14,726 bases of DNA from assembly GCA_045046905.1 (NCBI GenBank), contig JASFYU010000083.1:1-14726 (forward strand), in the 5' to 3' direction. The translations under genes and the position numbers were made by a program. Origin of the DNA: JASFYU01 sp045046905. GTDB lineage: Bacteria > Bacteroidota > Bacteroidia > Flavobacteriales > Flavobacteriaceae. The notes below the pieces were generated by a model that was not told the origin of the DNA, searched no databases, and saw only the letters and a program-made list of their open reading frames with translations. Position 1 is the stretch's first letter, and the number at the start of each line of letters is the position of its first letter. Below are positions 6,859 to 14,278 of this stretch, one piece after another.

Positions 6859-7926
6859 ATGAAGTCTATTACTACTTCTTCCTCTGCGGTACATTTTAAT
6901 CAAAAAGCTTATAATGCCTTAAGTAAATATTTGAAATCAAAGGCATATTCCAAAATCTTTGTTCTGGTCGATGAAAACACCAGACTGCATTGCCTTCCCT
7001 TATTTTTAAAAAATACAGAAGAAGAAGTATCCGCTTTTGAAATTATCGAAATTAGCTCGGGTGAAATTCATAAAAACATTGATACTTGTACCCAAGTTTG
7101 GCAATTTTTATCAGATAAGGATGCCGACCGCAAAAGCTTGATGATTAATTTGGGCGGTGGCGTAGTGACCGATCTGGGAGGGTTTGTCGCTTCTACATTT
7201 AAACGAGGAATAGACTTTATCAATATACCTACTACCCTATTAGCAATGGTAGATGCATCTGTAGGCGGAAAAACAGGCGTAGACCTAGGGGCCTTGAAAA
7301 ATCAGATTGGCATCATCAACCAGCCTGAAATGGTTCTTGTAGTTCCTCATTTCTTAAAAACGCTCGATGATAGACAATTGAATAGTGGCTTTGCCGAAAT
7401 ATTAAAACATGGCCTTATTCAAAGTAGGTCCTATTGGAAAACCGCAAAAATAGTTACTGATTATACCGCACTGAACGATCTTATCTATGAATCTGTGCTT
7501 ATCAAAAATAAGGTTGTGCTTCAGGACCCTACTGAGCAGGGTTTGCGAAAAATATTGAATTATGGTCATACCTTAGGCCATGCCATAGAATCTTACTTTT
7601 TGGAAAGTGAGAAGCATCAAACCCTATTACATGGTGAAGCCATTGCCGTTGGAATGATTCTAGAGGCCTACTTATCACATCAGTTGACGGGCATGCCTGA
7701 ATCGGAATTACAAGATATTACAAGAACCTTCCTCGGTCGTTATAAGAAAGTAGCCTTTGCCGAAGAGGATATTAAGAATATTCTGTCGCTTTTAAAATTC
7801 GATAAGAAAAATTCTCACGGGAACATTAATTTTGTTTTGCTCCAGAGCATCGGTACTCCCAAAATCGACGTTAAAATTCCTGATAATTTATTCGCCAAAG
7901 CTTTTTTATACTACAAAGATTACTAG
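6859..7926 (+). CDS. aroB: 3-dehydroquinate synthase
   Basis: A 355-residue cytoplasmic enzyme of the shikimate pathway. It converts DAHP to 3-dehydroquinate using NAD and a divalent metal. The NAD-binding part shows GGGVVTDLGGFVAST (about 99-113), followed by INIPTTLLAMVDASVGGKTG (about 121-140). The metal ligands are visible as Glu180 in GFAEILKHG, His237 in NYGHTLGHAIE and His259 in LLHGEAIAVGM. Length is normal for the family and all key residues are present, so the enzyme should be active. The ATG at 6859 sits directly before the first strand. It is divergent from proline dehydrogenase with 152 bases between them; a functional link is not obvious. The downstream gene follows after 117 bases. 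Confidence 0.97.
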   Translation: MKSITTSSSAVHFNQKAYNALSKYLKSKAYSKIFVLVDENTRLHCLPLFLKNTEEEVSAFEIIEISSGEIHKNIDTCTQVWQFLSDKDADRKSLMINLGGGVVTDLGGFVASTFKRGIDFINIPTTLLAMVDASVGGKTGVDLGALKNQIGIINQPEMVLVVPHFLKTLDDRQLNSGFAEILKHGLIQSRSYWKTAKIVTDYTALNDLIYESVLIKNKVVLQDPTEQGLRKILNYGHTLGHAIESYFLESEKHQTLLHGEAIAVGMILEAYLSHQLTGMPESELQDITRTFLGRYKKVAFAEEDIKNILSLLKFDKKNSHGNINFVLLQSIGTPKIDVKIPDNLFAKAFLYYKDY

Positions 7927-8043
7927 GTTCGCCTACTACAATTGCGGTTTGACAACTCTTTGAAAACACCAAAGAGAAAAATGTATAGCTTAGATCTGAA
8001 TTAATAACCTAACCTAAACCGCCTTATCAAGTTACGTAAAGTA

Positions 8044-8382
8044 TTGGATTACAAAAAGTTATACCATACATTGGCCGTTTTATTAATAGAGACCTATCCA
8101 AATGGTTACAGAGACGAAGATATAATCACCTTCAAAAATGTTCAAGGTGACTTAATCGAAACTGTTGAACTGAAAATCCCTGATATTCTTTATCTGATGA
8201 AAATAAGTAAAAGCCTCGCTGATTTCATCTCTAATTTTGAGGATAAGATTGAGAAAGAACTTGACCTAAAACTTAGTCCAATTCCAATGCTGGAGGAAGA
8301 CAATTCAAATGGTATTGAACTTGAATTGAACAGTGAAGAGGAAATGGAAGAAGATATGGCTTTGGGAAGAATCTGTAAATGA
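8044..8382 (+). CDS. Acidic small protein of unknown function, TTG start
   Basis: A 112-residue cytoplasmic protein I do not recognise. There is an in-frame stop at 8005-8007 and no ATG or GTG between it and the conserved-looking start (M)DYKKLYHTLAVLLIETYPNG, so TTG at 8044 is the best start. The first 75 residues look folded, with alternating helix and strand and the segment ITFKNVQGDLIETVELKIPD. The last 35 are strongly acidic (for example NSEEEMEEDM). There is no signal peptide or membrane helix. It follows aroB by 117 bases on the same strand and converges on the sulfatase, with 67 bases between the stops. Codon use is like its neighbours, which supports real coding. Confidence 0.7.
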   Translation: MDYKKLYHTLAVLLIETYPNGYRDEDIITFKNVQGDLIETVELKIPDILYLMKISKSLADFISNFEDKIEKELDLKLSPIPMLEEDNSNGIELELNSEEEMEEDMALGRICK

Positions 8383-8449
8383 TAAACTTAAAAATCGCGT
8401 ATTTCTTACTATCCATCAAGAAACTATTTGGCGTAGGACGAATATTGGC

Positions 8450-10177
8450 CTATATGCCCATTTTAAATGATCGACTACCGGAGTAGCGTGACAACCTATT
8501 GTCATTGTCCCAGATACGCACTTTCCAAAAATACGTTTCGCCTTCTTTTAAAAGACCTCCCTTATGTTTAACATTTGAAGATGTATTGTCCTTTACCTGA
8601 CCGCTATCCCATAGATTTCCATTATTGTTGTCAATGATTTCTTTTGAAGTTGCTACTAATATTTGATATGCAGATTGAAGGACAGCTCTTTTAGAAATTA
8701 CCCAACTATATTCGGGCTTTCTGCTCAATATTTTTACTTCTTGAGAGCTTCTAATCCATGCAACCATTAAATTTGTTGGCCCATTTGAATAATGGTCGCT
8801 ATTCTTATCGATAAGTTCATCGCATTTATTTCTAAATGATTTTAGTTTATCAAGATATGCCGGATCAGCTACTAGATTAATTATTTCTTGTGGATCTTCT
8901 TTTAGATTATAAAGTTCCTCAAAGGACTTATCATTAACATATCTAAAATACTTCCAATCTTTAGTGCGTACACCTTCACTTGGTGGTATGTTCTTAAATT
9001 CCCAGATATGTTCGATTAAGACCGTGTCTCTGGTCAAGCTTTTTGTTTGTTTCCTAACTATTGGCATAAGGCTTTTACCATGCCAAGTCTCAGGTTGTAG
9101 TAGCCCGGCCAAATCCAATATGGTGGATGGCACATCAATATTCAATGCCATTTCTTTGCTATCTTGATGCTTGTTTACGCGGGGGTCATAAACAATTAAA
9201 GGCACCCTAATTGAATTATCATAGAGCAACCATTTGCCCGCCAATTGTCTTTCTCCCATGAAATACCCATTATCTCCCATAAGAATGATGACCGTATTCT
9301 TATCAAGTCCCTTTTTCTTGAGCCGATCACGGATCTTGGTAATTTCCCTGTCAATACCAGAAATCATACGGTAGTACCCTTTAACACTATGTTGGTATTT
9401 TTCGGGAGTGTCGTAACGCCATCTCCAACGCAAACGATTAAAGCCTTCTTTTACAAATTTTGGTAGTTGCTCAAAATATTCCTCGTCTCTTAATTCAGGT
9501 CTCGGCATAGTCATGCCTTGCAGTAATGTATCGGACTCCTTTTGCCAAAAATATTGATCTTTTGCCCCGTCATGAGCATGGGGAGCGCTAAAGCTCAGTG
9601 AAAGGCAAAAAGGTTTCGCTGTATCTACTCCATCAATAAAATCAAGTGCTTTCTGTCCTGTATATCGGGTTAAATGAACGGTATCCTTGCCAAGAGTTTT
9701 GTAATAGTATCCGCGCCGATCCTTATAGGCATTGTTACGATCATATGATTCATATAGGTCAAATAGTTTTTCTAGATGACCATATCGCACCCCGTATTTA
9801 CCATAAAACCCAGTAGTATACCCATTTTCTCTTAAAATCGTAGGATAAGAATTTTCCATATACGACGACCGAATATTGCCCGTCTGAAAATTGTAACTAT
9901 GGGTCCGTTCGTAAAGCCCGGTAAGAATACTCGCCCTACTGGCAGCACATATAGGGGTGGTAACCATGGCATTTTTAAAGTAGGTGCCATACTTCGCCAA
10001 CGCATCCATCTCGGGAGTAGAAATTAATTCGTTGCCCGCATAACCCAAGGCATCAAAACGCTGATCATCTGTAAGGATAAAAATTATATTAGGCCTTTGA
10101 TCCTGTGCCCATATCACATTTAAAAACAAATACCCAACGATAACAATCAATTTAATCGAATATTTGACGTAACGCAT
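8450..10177 (-). CDS. Secreted sulfatase with C-terminal rhamnosidase-type domain
   Basis: A 575-residue type I sulfatase, probably acting in the periplasm on sulfated polysaccharide. A Sec signal peptide spans residues 1-24 (cleavage near IWA/QDQ; no lipobox). Sulfatase core: metal-binding Asp37-Asp38 in FILTDDQR, the formylglycine site CAASR (Cys77, Arg81), Lys127 in YGKYG, SAPHAHDG with His200 and His202, MGDNGYFMGE with Asp302-Asn303, and GKWLLYD with Lys315. After about residue 470 comes a separate beta domain with YSWVIS, QSAYQILVAT, LWDSGQV, YFWKVRIWDND and a final FKMGI. This pattern matches the N-terminal fibronectin-like domain of GH78 alpha-L-rhamnosidases, but the protein stops right after it. 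Sulfatase/GH78 fusions are known from ulvan loci (Formosa agariphila, from memory). The substrate is therefore inferred to be a rhamnose-containing sulfated glycan, with low certainty. No sulfatase-maturing enzyme is in the window. Confidence 0.93.
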   Translation of the reverse strand: MRYVKYSIKLIVIVGYLFLNVIWAQDQRPNIIFILTDDQRFDALGYAGNELISTPEMDALAKYGTYFKNAMVTTPICAASRASILTGLYERTHSYNFQTGNIRSSYMENSYPTILRENGYTTGFYGKYGVRYGHLEKLFDLYESYDRNNAYKDRRGYYYKTLGKDTVHLTRYTGQKALDFIDGVDTAKPFCLSLSFSAPHAHDGAKDQYFWQKESDTLLQGMTMPRPELRDEEYFEQLPKFVKEGFNRLRWRWRYDTPEKYQHSVKGYYRMISGIDREITKIRDRLKKKGLDKNTVIILMGDNGYFMGERQLAGKWLLYDNSIRVPLIVYDPRVNKHQDSKEMALNIDVPSTILDLAGLLQPETWHGKSLMPIVRKQTKSLTRDTVLIEHIWEFKNIPPSEGVRTKDWKYFRYVNDKSFEELYNLKEDPQEIINLVADPAYLDKLKSFRNKCDELIDKNSDHYSNGPTNLMVAWIRSSQEVKILSRKPEYSWVISKRAVLQSAYQILVATSKEIIDNNNGNLWDSGQVKDNTSSNVKHKGGLLKEGETYFWKVRIWDNDNRLSRYSGSRSFKMGI

Positions 10178-10260
10178 TGGTTTATTTTTTTATCAATATC
10201 AATTTAATGGTTCGGCTAAACTAATTTATATTTATTTTATCAATCAGCGGTGGTTTTCAA

Positions 10261-10518
10261 CTACTCTAAGTTTGAGCCTCGCCGTATATAAGCAGTATCA
10301 TAACCAGCCTTGGAGAACACTTTTTTTCCAAAGTAAAGGCATTGGTGAACAATTGTACATCATTCATAAAACACCACGCGTAAGTGGTCTTTGGCCCGTT
10401 AAAAGAGATGCCCAAAAGCCTTATTTAAACATAAGCTTACTTCGCCCAATAGATCTATACAGCTTATTAAAAGGGTGGTGAATTAGCAAAGCGAGGATCA
10501 GAAGTTCTCAAATTCTAC
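10261..10518 (-). pseudogene. Remnant of a second sulfatase, frameshifted
   Basis: Three minus-strand frames together give a recognisable sulfatase N-terminal region. 10411-10370 reads ASLLTGQRPLTRGV; 10370-10323 reads FMNDVQLFTNAFTLEK; 10320-10261 reads VFSKAGYDTAYIRRGSNLE and stop. In intact sulfatases these are continuous as (C.PSR)ASLLTGQ.PLT.GVF.NDVQL, then KVF..AGYDTAYIGKWH. The frame changes sit at a T-run (10370) and an A-run (10321-10327), typical indel sites. Further upstream, EFENF (about 10515-10501) and SSLC (10497-10486) may be the part before the catalytic Cys, with about 75 extra bases between. Nothing of the C-terminal two thirds remains. It differs from the intact neighbour, so it is not a simple duplicate. 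A TTG-started plus-strand frame over the same bases is a shadow. Confidence 0.75.
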
Positions 10519-10622
10519 CAGTTATAAAAAATCTCAAAGAACAAATGCCCTTTTGGGATTCCTATATTATGTATGAACTCATTTAAATTTTTAAAGTTTA
10601 AACCTGTGTTCAATTTCGAAAA

Positions 10623-11102
10623 TCATATTTCATTAAATATGGTATGCATAAGACGTTTCTTATCATTAATACTCTCTTCCAAAGAAATCATTGTCTCGGT
10701 TCTGCTTATACCATCAATATCGTCAATCTTAAAGATTATATTTTTTGCATGATTGGTATCCTTTGCACGAATTTTGCAAAAAATATTAAACTTACCTGTG
10801 GTTATATGGGCAACGGTCACATTTGGAATTTGCTCCAAACGTTCCAATACAAATTTGGTCTGATGTGTCTTTTCTAAAAATATACCAATGTATGCGATGA
10901 AGGCATATCCTAATTTCACATAGTCCAGAGTAAGTGAAGAACCTCTTATGATACCCGCATCCTCCATTTTTTTTACCCTTACATGAACCGTTCCTGCAGA
11001 GATTAAAAGCTTTTTAGCTATATCTGTAAAAGGTGTTCTAGTATTATCTATTAACAAATCGAGAATTTGATGATCAATTTCATCTAATTTTACTTTGGTC
11101 AT
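10623..11102 (-). CDS. Lrp/AsnC-family transcription regulator
   Basis: A 159-residue regulator with the standard two-domain plan. Residues about 1-60 are the winged HTH, starting LDEIDHQILDLLIDNTRTPF and with the recognition region LLISAGTVHVRVKKMEDAGII. Residues about 65-150 are the RAM/AsnC ligand domain (KLGYAFIAYIGIFLEK, VTAHITTGKFNIFCKIRAKD-like strands, then a DGISRTETMISLEE end). Such proteins form octamers or higher rings and sense amino acids. The gene has a good Bacteroidota promoter immediately upstream and lies downstream of the M14 peptidase on the same strand. TTACA-type palindromic sites occur before both genes, so self-control and control of the peptidase are plausible but unproven. 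Confidence 0.93.
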   Translation of the reverse strand: MTKVKLDEIDHQILDLLIDNTRTPFTDIAKKLLISAGTVHVRVKKMEDAGIIRGSSLTLDYVKLGYAFIAYIGIFLEKTHQTKFVLERLEQIPNVTVAHITTGKFNIFCKIRAKDTNHAKNIIFKIDDIDGISRTETMISLEESINDKKRLMHTIFNEI

Positions 11103-11119
11103 TTTAATGATATTTTAAG

Positions 11120-11150
11120 CAAAAGTAAAAAATTAAGAGATTAAATTCAA
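11120..11150 (-). promoter_or_regulatory. Promoter of the Lrp-type gene
   Basis: On the minus strand TTG (11150-11148) is followed by 20 bases and then TACTTTTG (11127-11120), an exact TAnnTTTG match. This fits the Bacteroidota -33/-7 pattern. Transcription would start about 10 bases before the ATG at 11102. Confidence 0.5.
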
Positions 11151-11176
11151 TAAAACTTGCCTTTTTTTAACAAAAA

Positions 11177-11194
11177 TGTAATTATTACAAGTGT
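11177..11194. promoter_or_regulatory. TTACA-type palindrome before the Lrp-type gene
   Basis: TGTAAT T ATTACA (11177-11189) is a perfect inverted repeat around one central base. It overlaps TTACAAGTGT (11185-11194), a 10-mer that also occurs at 12552-12561 in the control region of the XRE-type gene. It lies upstream of the -33 box. Confidence 0.4.
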
Positions 11195-11215
11195 TTTTGA
11201 TATATAACTCCAAAA

Positions 11216-12325
11216 TCAAGAACTTACATCTTTCCAAAAAGATTGCTTTTTCAAATCTTTCAAACTACTGCTGTTCAGACAATTAAATACTTTATGCCCG
11301 AAATATGGCCGTAAATCACCTGTTTTCTTGATTTTCGGTATAAAATTGATTTCCCCTTCGCCTAACTCTTCTGCATAAAGTAGTCCAAAGTCAGATTTCG
11401 CCTCCGAGGATATATTGATGACCTCAGCGTTCTTTACCACGATATCAAAAAACAGTGTATTGTTTTCAGGAACATCGAAATACTCAGATTGCTCATAGGT
11501 CGAAACACCATCTTTGGCAATGGTATCGACCGCCGTAAGGATTGCATAGAAAACATATTCTCGGGTACGCTCTCTTTGGTAGTCCTCGTGATAATGCCCG
11601 GCTTCAAACAGAACGGTAGGCGTATTCAGCATCTGAAAAGCATCACCCACGCAATTGGCATTAAAAGAATCATCATACCTACCAACCTGGCCAGGAATAA
11701 GGCGCTGTAACACCTTGTTCATTGCTACAATGAGCTGCATACTCAAAGCTCGGGTCGCCGAAATAGTGCGTTCTTCATCATGTGCGGGCGCCAAAAAAGA
11801 TAGGGTAGCAGGTTTCGAAGTACTTCCGACATTAAATATGGTACGTTGATCATGTAAATTGAAACAATAATCGGGTCTGAAACCATCATATACCTCCTTT
11901 AATATTTGACTCTCAGGTTGACTCCTCTCCTGTGCATCTCTATTTAAATCAATATTGTTCGCATTGGCCCTAGTATATCTCTCAGCACCATCTGGATTCA
12001 ACATAGGAACAATTTTAATTGTGCAATGTGCTACTATGTCTTTTACAGCTTGAGCATTGGAGCCCATAAAATTGATAAAATCTAACACAGCCTTTGTTGT
12101 AGTAGATTCATTACCGTGCATTTGAGACCACATTAAGATTCGCGTGGAACCTGAACCCAAGGTGATACTCTGTATGTTTCTATCTTCTACAGAAACGCCA
12201 AGAATATCAACTTTAAAATCGGAGGATACTTTTTTTAAATACTCCAATATTTGATCATTAATCAGGTATCGCCCGCTAATTGATTCTTCTTTTATCGCTA
12301 GGTATCCAGCTCGAGATAATATCAT
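11216..12325 (-). CDS. M14-family zinc carboxypeptidase
   Basis: A 369-residue metallopeptidase of family M14. It should remove C-terminal or terminal amino acids from peptides or related amide substrates using one zinc. Zinc ligands are visible as His70 and Glu73 in MWSQMHGNES and His158 in YCFNLHDQ. The substrate-binding NNIDLNRD (about 123-130) and the catalytic Glu241 in TVLFEAGHYHED are in place. There is no signal peptide, so it acts in the cytoplasm, unlike secreted M14 digestive enzymes. About 65 residues precede the first strand of the catalytic fold and about 90 follow it (FFDIVVKNAEV onward), a small extra C-terminal domain. A promoter box and two TTACA palindromes lie just upstream. 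It may recycle peptides under control of the adjacent Lrp-type protein (inference). Confidence 0.92.
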   Translation of the reverse strand: MILSRAGYLAIKEESISGRYLINDQILEYLKKVSSDFKVDILGVSVEDRNIQSITLGSGSTRILMWSQMHGNESTTTKAVLDFINFMGSNAQAVKDIVAHCTIKIVPMLNPDGAERYTRANANNIDLNRDAQERSQPESQILKEVYDGFRPDYCFNLHDQRTIFNVGSTSKPATLSFLAPAHDEERTISATRALSMQLIVAMNKVLQRLIPGQVGRYDDSFNANCVGDAFQMLNTPTVLFEAGHYHEDYQRERTREYVFYAILTAVDTIAKDGVSTYEQSEYFDVPENNTLFFDIVVKNAEVINISSEAKSDFGLLYAEELGEGEINFIPKIKKTGDLRPYFGHKVFNCLNSSSLKDLKKQSFWKDVSS

Positions 12326-12347
12326 ATTCAGTTATTAAAATATAAGA

Positions 12348-12355
12348 CAAAAATA
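12348..12355 (-). promoter_or_regulatory. Candidate -7 box for the M14 peptidase
   Basis: Read on the minus strand this is TATTTTTG, an exact TAnnTTTG match, 22 bases before the ATG at 12325. The palindrome at 12369-12380 occupies roughly the -33 position, as expected for a repressor site. Confidence 0.4.
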
Positions 12356-12368
12356 ACTGCAATATGAA

Positions 12369-12444
12369 TTACAATTGTAACATACTTATTTACATTTGTA
12401 ACAAACAATCCGATACTTTCCACGCCTTAGGCATACAATTGTAA
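12369..12444. promoter_or_regulatory. Three palindromic operator-like sites
   Basis: TTACAATTGTAA (12369-12380, perfect 12-bp palindrome), TTACATTTGTAA (12390-12401, one base different) and ATACAATTGTAA (12433-12444, one base different). The first two starts are 21 bases apart, two helical turns, so proteins bound there would share one face of the DNA. They lie between the M14 peptidase and the divergent XRE-type gene. A fourth version overlaps the start codon of the latter. Confidence 0.6.
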
Positions 12445-12558
12445 TCAGTCAGAGAGACTATTTTTTGAATTAAACACATATATCTTGATATCAATGATTT
12501 ACATCAATTTATAAAAACTTATAGATTAACTTTTATAGACAATACACTCATTTACAAG

Positions 12559-12589
12559 TGTGGTATTTGCCTTGATTATCTTATTTTTG
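12559..12589 (+). promoter_or_regulatory. Promoter of the second XRE-type gene
   Basis: TGTG (12559-12562), exactly 19 bases, then TATTTTTG (12582-12589). The -7 box is an exact TAnnTTTG match and the -33 box differs from TTTG by one base. The leader would be only about 10 bases. Confidence 0.55.
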
Positions 12590-12600
12590 TATAAAATTAA

Positions 12601-12612
12601 TTACAATGGTAA
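12601..12612. promoter_or_regulatory. Operator-like site over the XRE-type start codon
   Basis: TTACAATGGTAA differs by one base from the perfect palindrome at 12369 and includes the ATG at 12606. A protein bound here could block its own gene. It could also be chance, since TTACA is also a typical AT-rich ribosome-binding leader. Confidence 0.4.
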
Positions 12613-12989
12613 ATTCGGAAGATTTTGTAAATCGTTTAAAAAAAATGTTTAATTACTACGGGCTTTCTCCTGCGGTCTTTGCCGATAAGATCAATGTACA
12701 ACGTTCGAGTATTTCGCATTTACTTTCGGGAAGAAACAAACCTAGTTTAGAATTTGTACTTAAAATAATCAAGCGTTTTCCTGAGGTAAACCTCTACTGG
12801 CTACTCAATGGAGAAGGTGAATTTCCTTCGAACAAAACAGATACACCTACTCCAATATCACCAATATCGTTTAAAAAGGAAAAACCAATTACGCAAAACA
12901 GAACGACAGAAAAAATCATTGAAAAAATCATAATTTTGTACACCGACGGAAGCTTTCAGGCCTATAAAGACCCCCCAGAAGGTTCTTAG
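12606..12989 (+). CDS. Small XRE-type helix-turn-helix protein, second copy
   Basis: A 127-residue regulator. Residues about 5-70 form an XRE/CI-type HTH: RLKKMFNYYGLSPAVFADKI, then the recognition region INVQRSSISHLLSGRNKPSLEF, and the family mark FPEVNLYWLLNGEGEF. A flexible stretch rich in T, P and S follows (about 75-95), then KIIEKIIILYTDGSFQAYKDP, a short helix and beta hairpin that is common at the end of this Bacteroidota group and probably makes the dimer. It is related to the protein at 999-1376 but keeps a more regular HTH. It is divergent from the M14 peptidase and has its own promoter, with TTACA palindromes around it, one over its start codon, suggesting self-repression. The target genes are not known. 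Confidence 0.9.
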   Translation: MVNSEDFVNRLKKMFNYYGLSPAVFADKINVQRSSISHLLSGRNKPSLEFVLKIIKRFPEVNLYWLLNGEGEFPSNKTDTPTPISPISFKKEKPITQNRTTEKIIEKIIILYTDGSFQAYKDPPEGS

Positions 12990-13049
12990 CTAAATAATGT
13001 ACAATTTCGATTCGCATATACGTTTGAATTTCTTTATTTTGCCAACACT

Positions 13050-13424
13050 ATGAAGAAACTATTCACCTTTCTATTATTACTTTTGTTCATTACCTCCTGT
13101 TATCAACCACAACGTGACTGCCAGACCTTTAAAAACGGGACCTTTACTTTTACCTCGCTTATCGAGGGAAAAGAAACAACAACAACTTTTATTCGTAAAG
13201 ACGCTATTGAAATTGATTATTTCGAAAAAAAGATAGACACCTCTTCGATACGATGGATCAATGATTGCGAGTACATTATAAGAAAAATGAACCCCACCAA
13301 CAAGGCAGAGGAAAAATCTATTCATATCAAAATATTGTCTACAACTGATGATTCGTATACATTCGAATACAGCCTTGTGGGCAATAGCCAGAAATCTAGA
13401 GGAACCGCCATTAAAATTAAATAA
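13050..13424 (+). CDS. Small lipoprotein of unknown function
   Basis: A 124-residue protein with a lipoprotein signal: MKKLFTFLLLLLFITSC, so the mature chain starts at Cys17 and would be membrane-anchored in the cell envelope. The mature part looks beta-rich: repeated short strands such as GTFTFTSL, TTTFIRKDAIEIDYF, SSIRWINDCEYII and DDSYTFEYSLVG. Two further cysteines (24 and about 72) may pair. Some flavobacterial relatives carry the label DNA topoisomerase IV in databases, as I recall; nothing in this sequence supports that and the label should not be copied. The stop is only 2 bases before the TerC start, so the two genes form an operon and may share a role at the membrane. Confidence 0.85.
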   Translation: MKKLFTFLLLLLFITSCYQPQRDCQTFKNGTFTFTSLIEGKETTTTFIRKDAIEIDYFEKKIDTSSIRWINDCEYIIRKMNPTNKAEEKSIHIKILSTTDDSYTFEYSLVGNSQKSRGTAIKIK

Positions 13425-13426
13425 AC

Positions 13427-14245
13427 ATGTTTGAAATATTTTCAAGTCCTGATGCTTGGGTAGCCTTGTTAACCCTTACATTTTTAGAAATTATATTAGG
13501 AATCGACAACATCATATTTATTTCGATCGCTGCCGGTAAATTAGAAGAGAACCATCGTAAAAAAGCGACCAATTTGGGACTGATATTAGCAATGGCAATG
13601 CGTATCATATTATTATTCGGTATCACCCTTTTAACTTCGATGAAAAAACCTTTTTGGGTCATTAACGAATCATGGGTAAGCGGCGGAATAAGCTGGCAAG
13701 GGCTGATTTTATTTGGCGGCGGCTTATTTCTACTCTACAAAAGCACCCGAGAGATCCATGAGAAAATCGAAGATAAGGGCCATGACGAAAGAGAAGTAAA
13801 AAAAGCACGCTCAACCTCACTCACCAATGCTATTGTACAGATCACCGTAATCAATATTGTTTTTTCATTCGATTCGATCTTAACAGCCATCGGAATGACC
13901 AACGGTATTTCGCCTAACCCCAATGACGCCCTAATCCTAATGGTTGTAGCCGTAGTAATTTCTGTTATTATTATGATGCTGTTCGCTAATCCTGTCGGTG
14001 AGTTTGTAAACAAACATCCGTCGATTCAAGTATTGGGACTATCATTTTTGATTTTGATTGGTTTTATGCTTATTGCAGAAGCTGCGCACATTTCGCATTT
14101 GATCGTATTCGGAAACGAGGTGGGCACCATACCAAAAGGCTACCTCTACTTTACCATTACATTCTCATTGATGGTCGAGTTCTTTGATATGCGTATGAAA
14201 AAAAACAAAGGCACTAAAGAGCAGACCCCCTCAGCAGATGAATAA
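13427..14245 (+). CDS. TerC family integral membrane protein
   Basis: A 272-residue inner-membrane protein of the TerC/Alx family, linked to tellurite resistance and manganese or other metal-ion export. About seven helices are visible at roughly 11-35, 50-70, 88-105, 138-157, 167-187, 198-218 and 238-254. The family marks are LEIILGIDNIIF (acidic Asp27 inside helix 1) and VFSFDSILTAIGM (Asp150 region inside helix 4), which form the likely metal path, plus a charged loop KIEDKGHDEREVKKA on the cytoplasmic side. The C-terminal tail is basic then short acidic. It is co-transcribed with the lipoprotein 2 bases upstream. Substrate cannot be read from the sequence; no yybP-ykoY type manganese riboswitch was noticed upstream. 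Confidence 0.93.
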   Translation: MFEIFSSPDAWVALLTLTFLEIILGIDNIIFISIAAGKLEENHRKKATNLGLILAMAMRIILLFGITLLTSMKKPFWVINESWVSGGISWQGLILFGGGLFLLYKSTREIHEKIEDKGHDEREVKKARSTSLTNAIVQITVINIVFSFDSILTAIGMTNGISPNPNDALILMVVAVVISVIIMMLFANPVGEFVNKHPSIQVLGLSFLILIGFMLIAEAAHISHLIVFGNEVGTIPKGYLYFTITFSLMVEFFDMRMKKNKGTKEQTPSADE

Positions 14246-14278
14246 TCGTCATTGCCACGGTTTGCGTAACTCAATACA

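Noticed and set aside
7956..7976. CTCTTTG / CAAAGAG hairpin after aroB as a terminator
   Set aside because: The 7-bp stem is real but is followed by A residues, not T, so a plus-strand terminator is not supported.
10272..10481. Plus-strand TTG-started frame of 69 codons
   Set aside because: It lies opposite the sulfatase remnant, whose minus-strand segments match a known family; the plus-strand product matches nothing and lacks an ATG.
13050..13424. Topoisomerase IV label for the small lipoprotein
   Set aside because: The protein is 124 residues with a lipobox and has no topoisomerase motif; the label is a database error as far as I recall.
13735..14013. Minus-strand frame inside the TerC gene
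   Set aside because: Shadow of a hydrophobic membrane gene; such antisense frames are common there.
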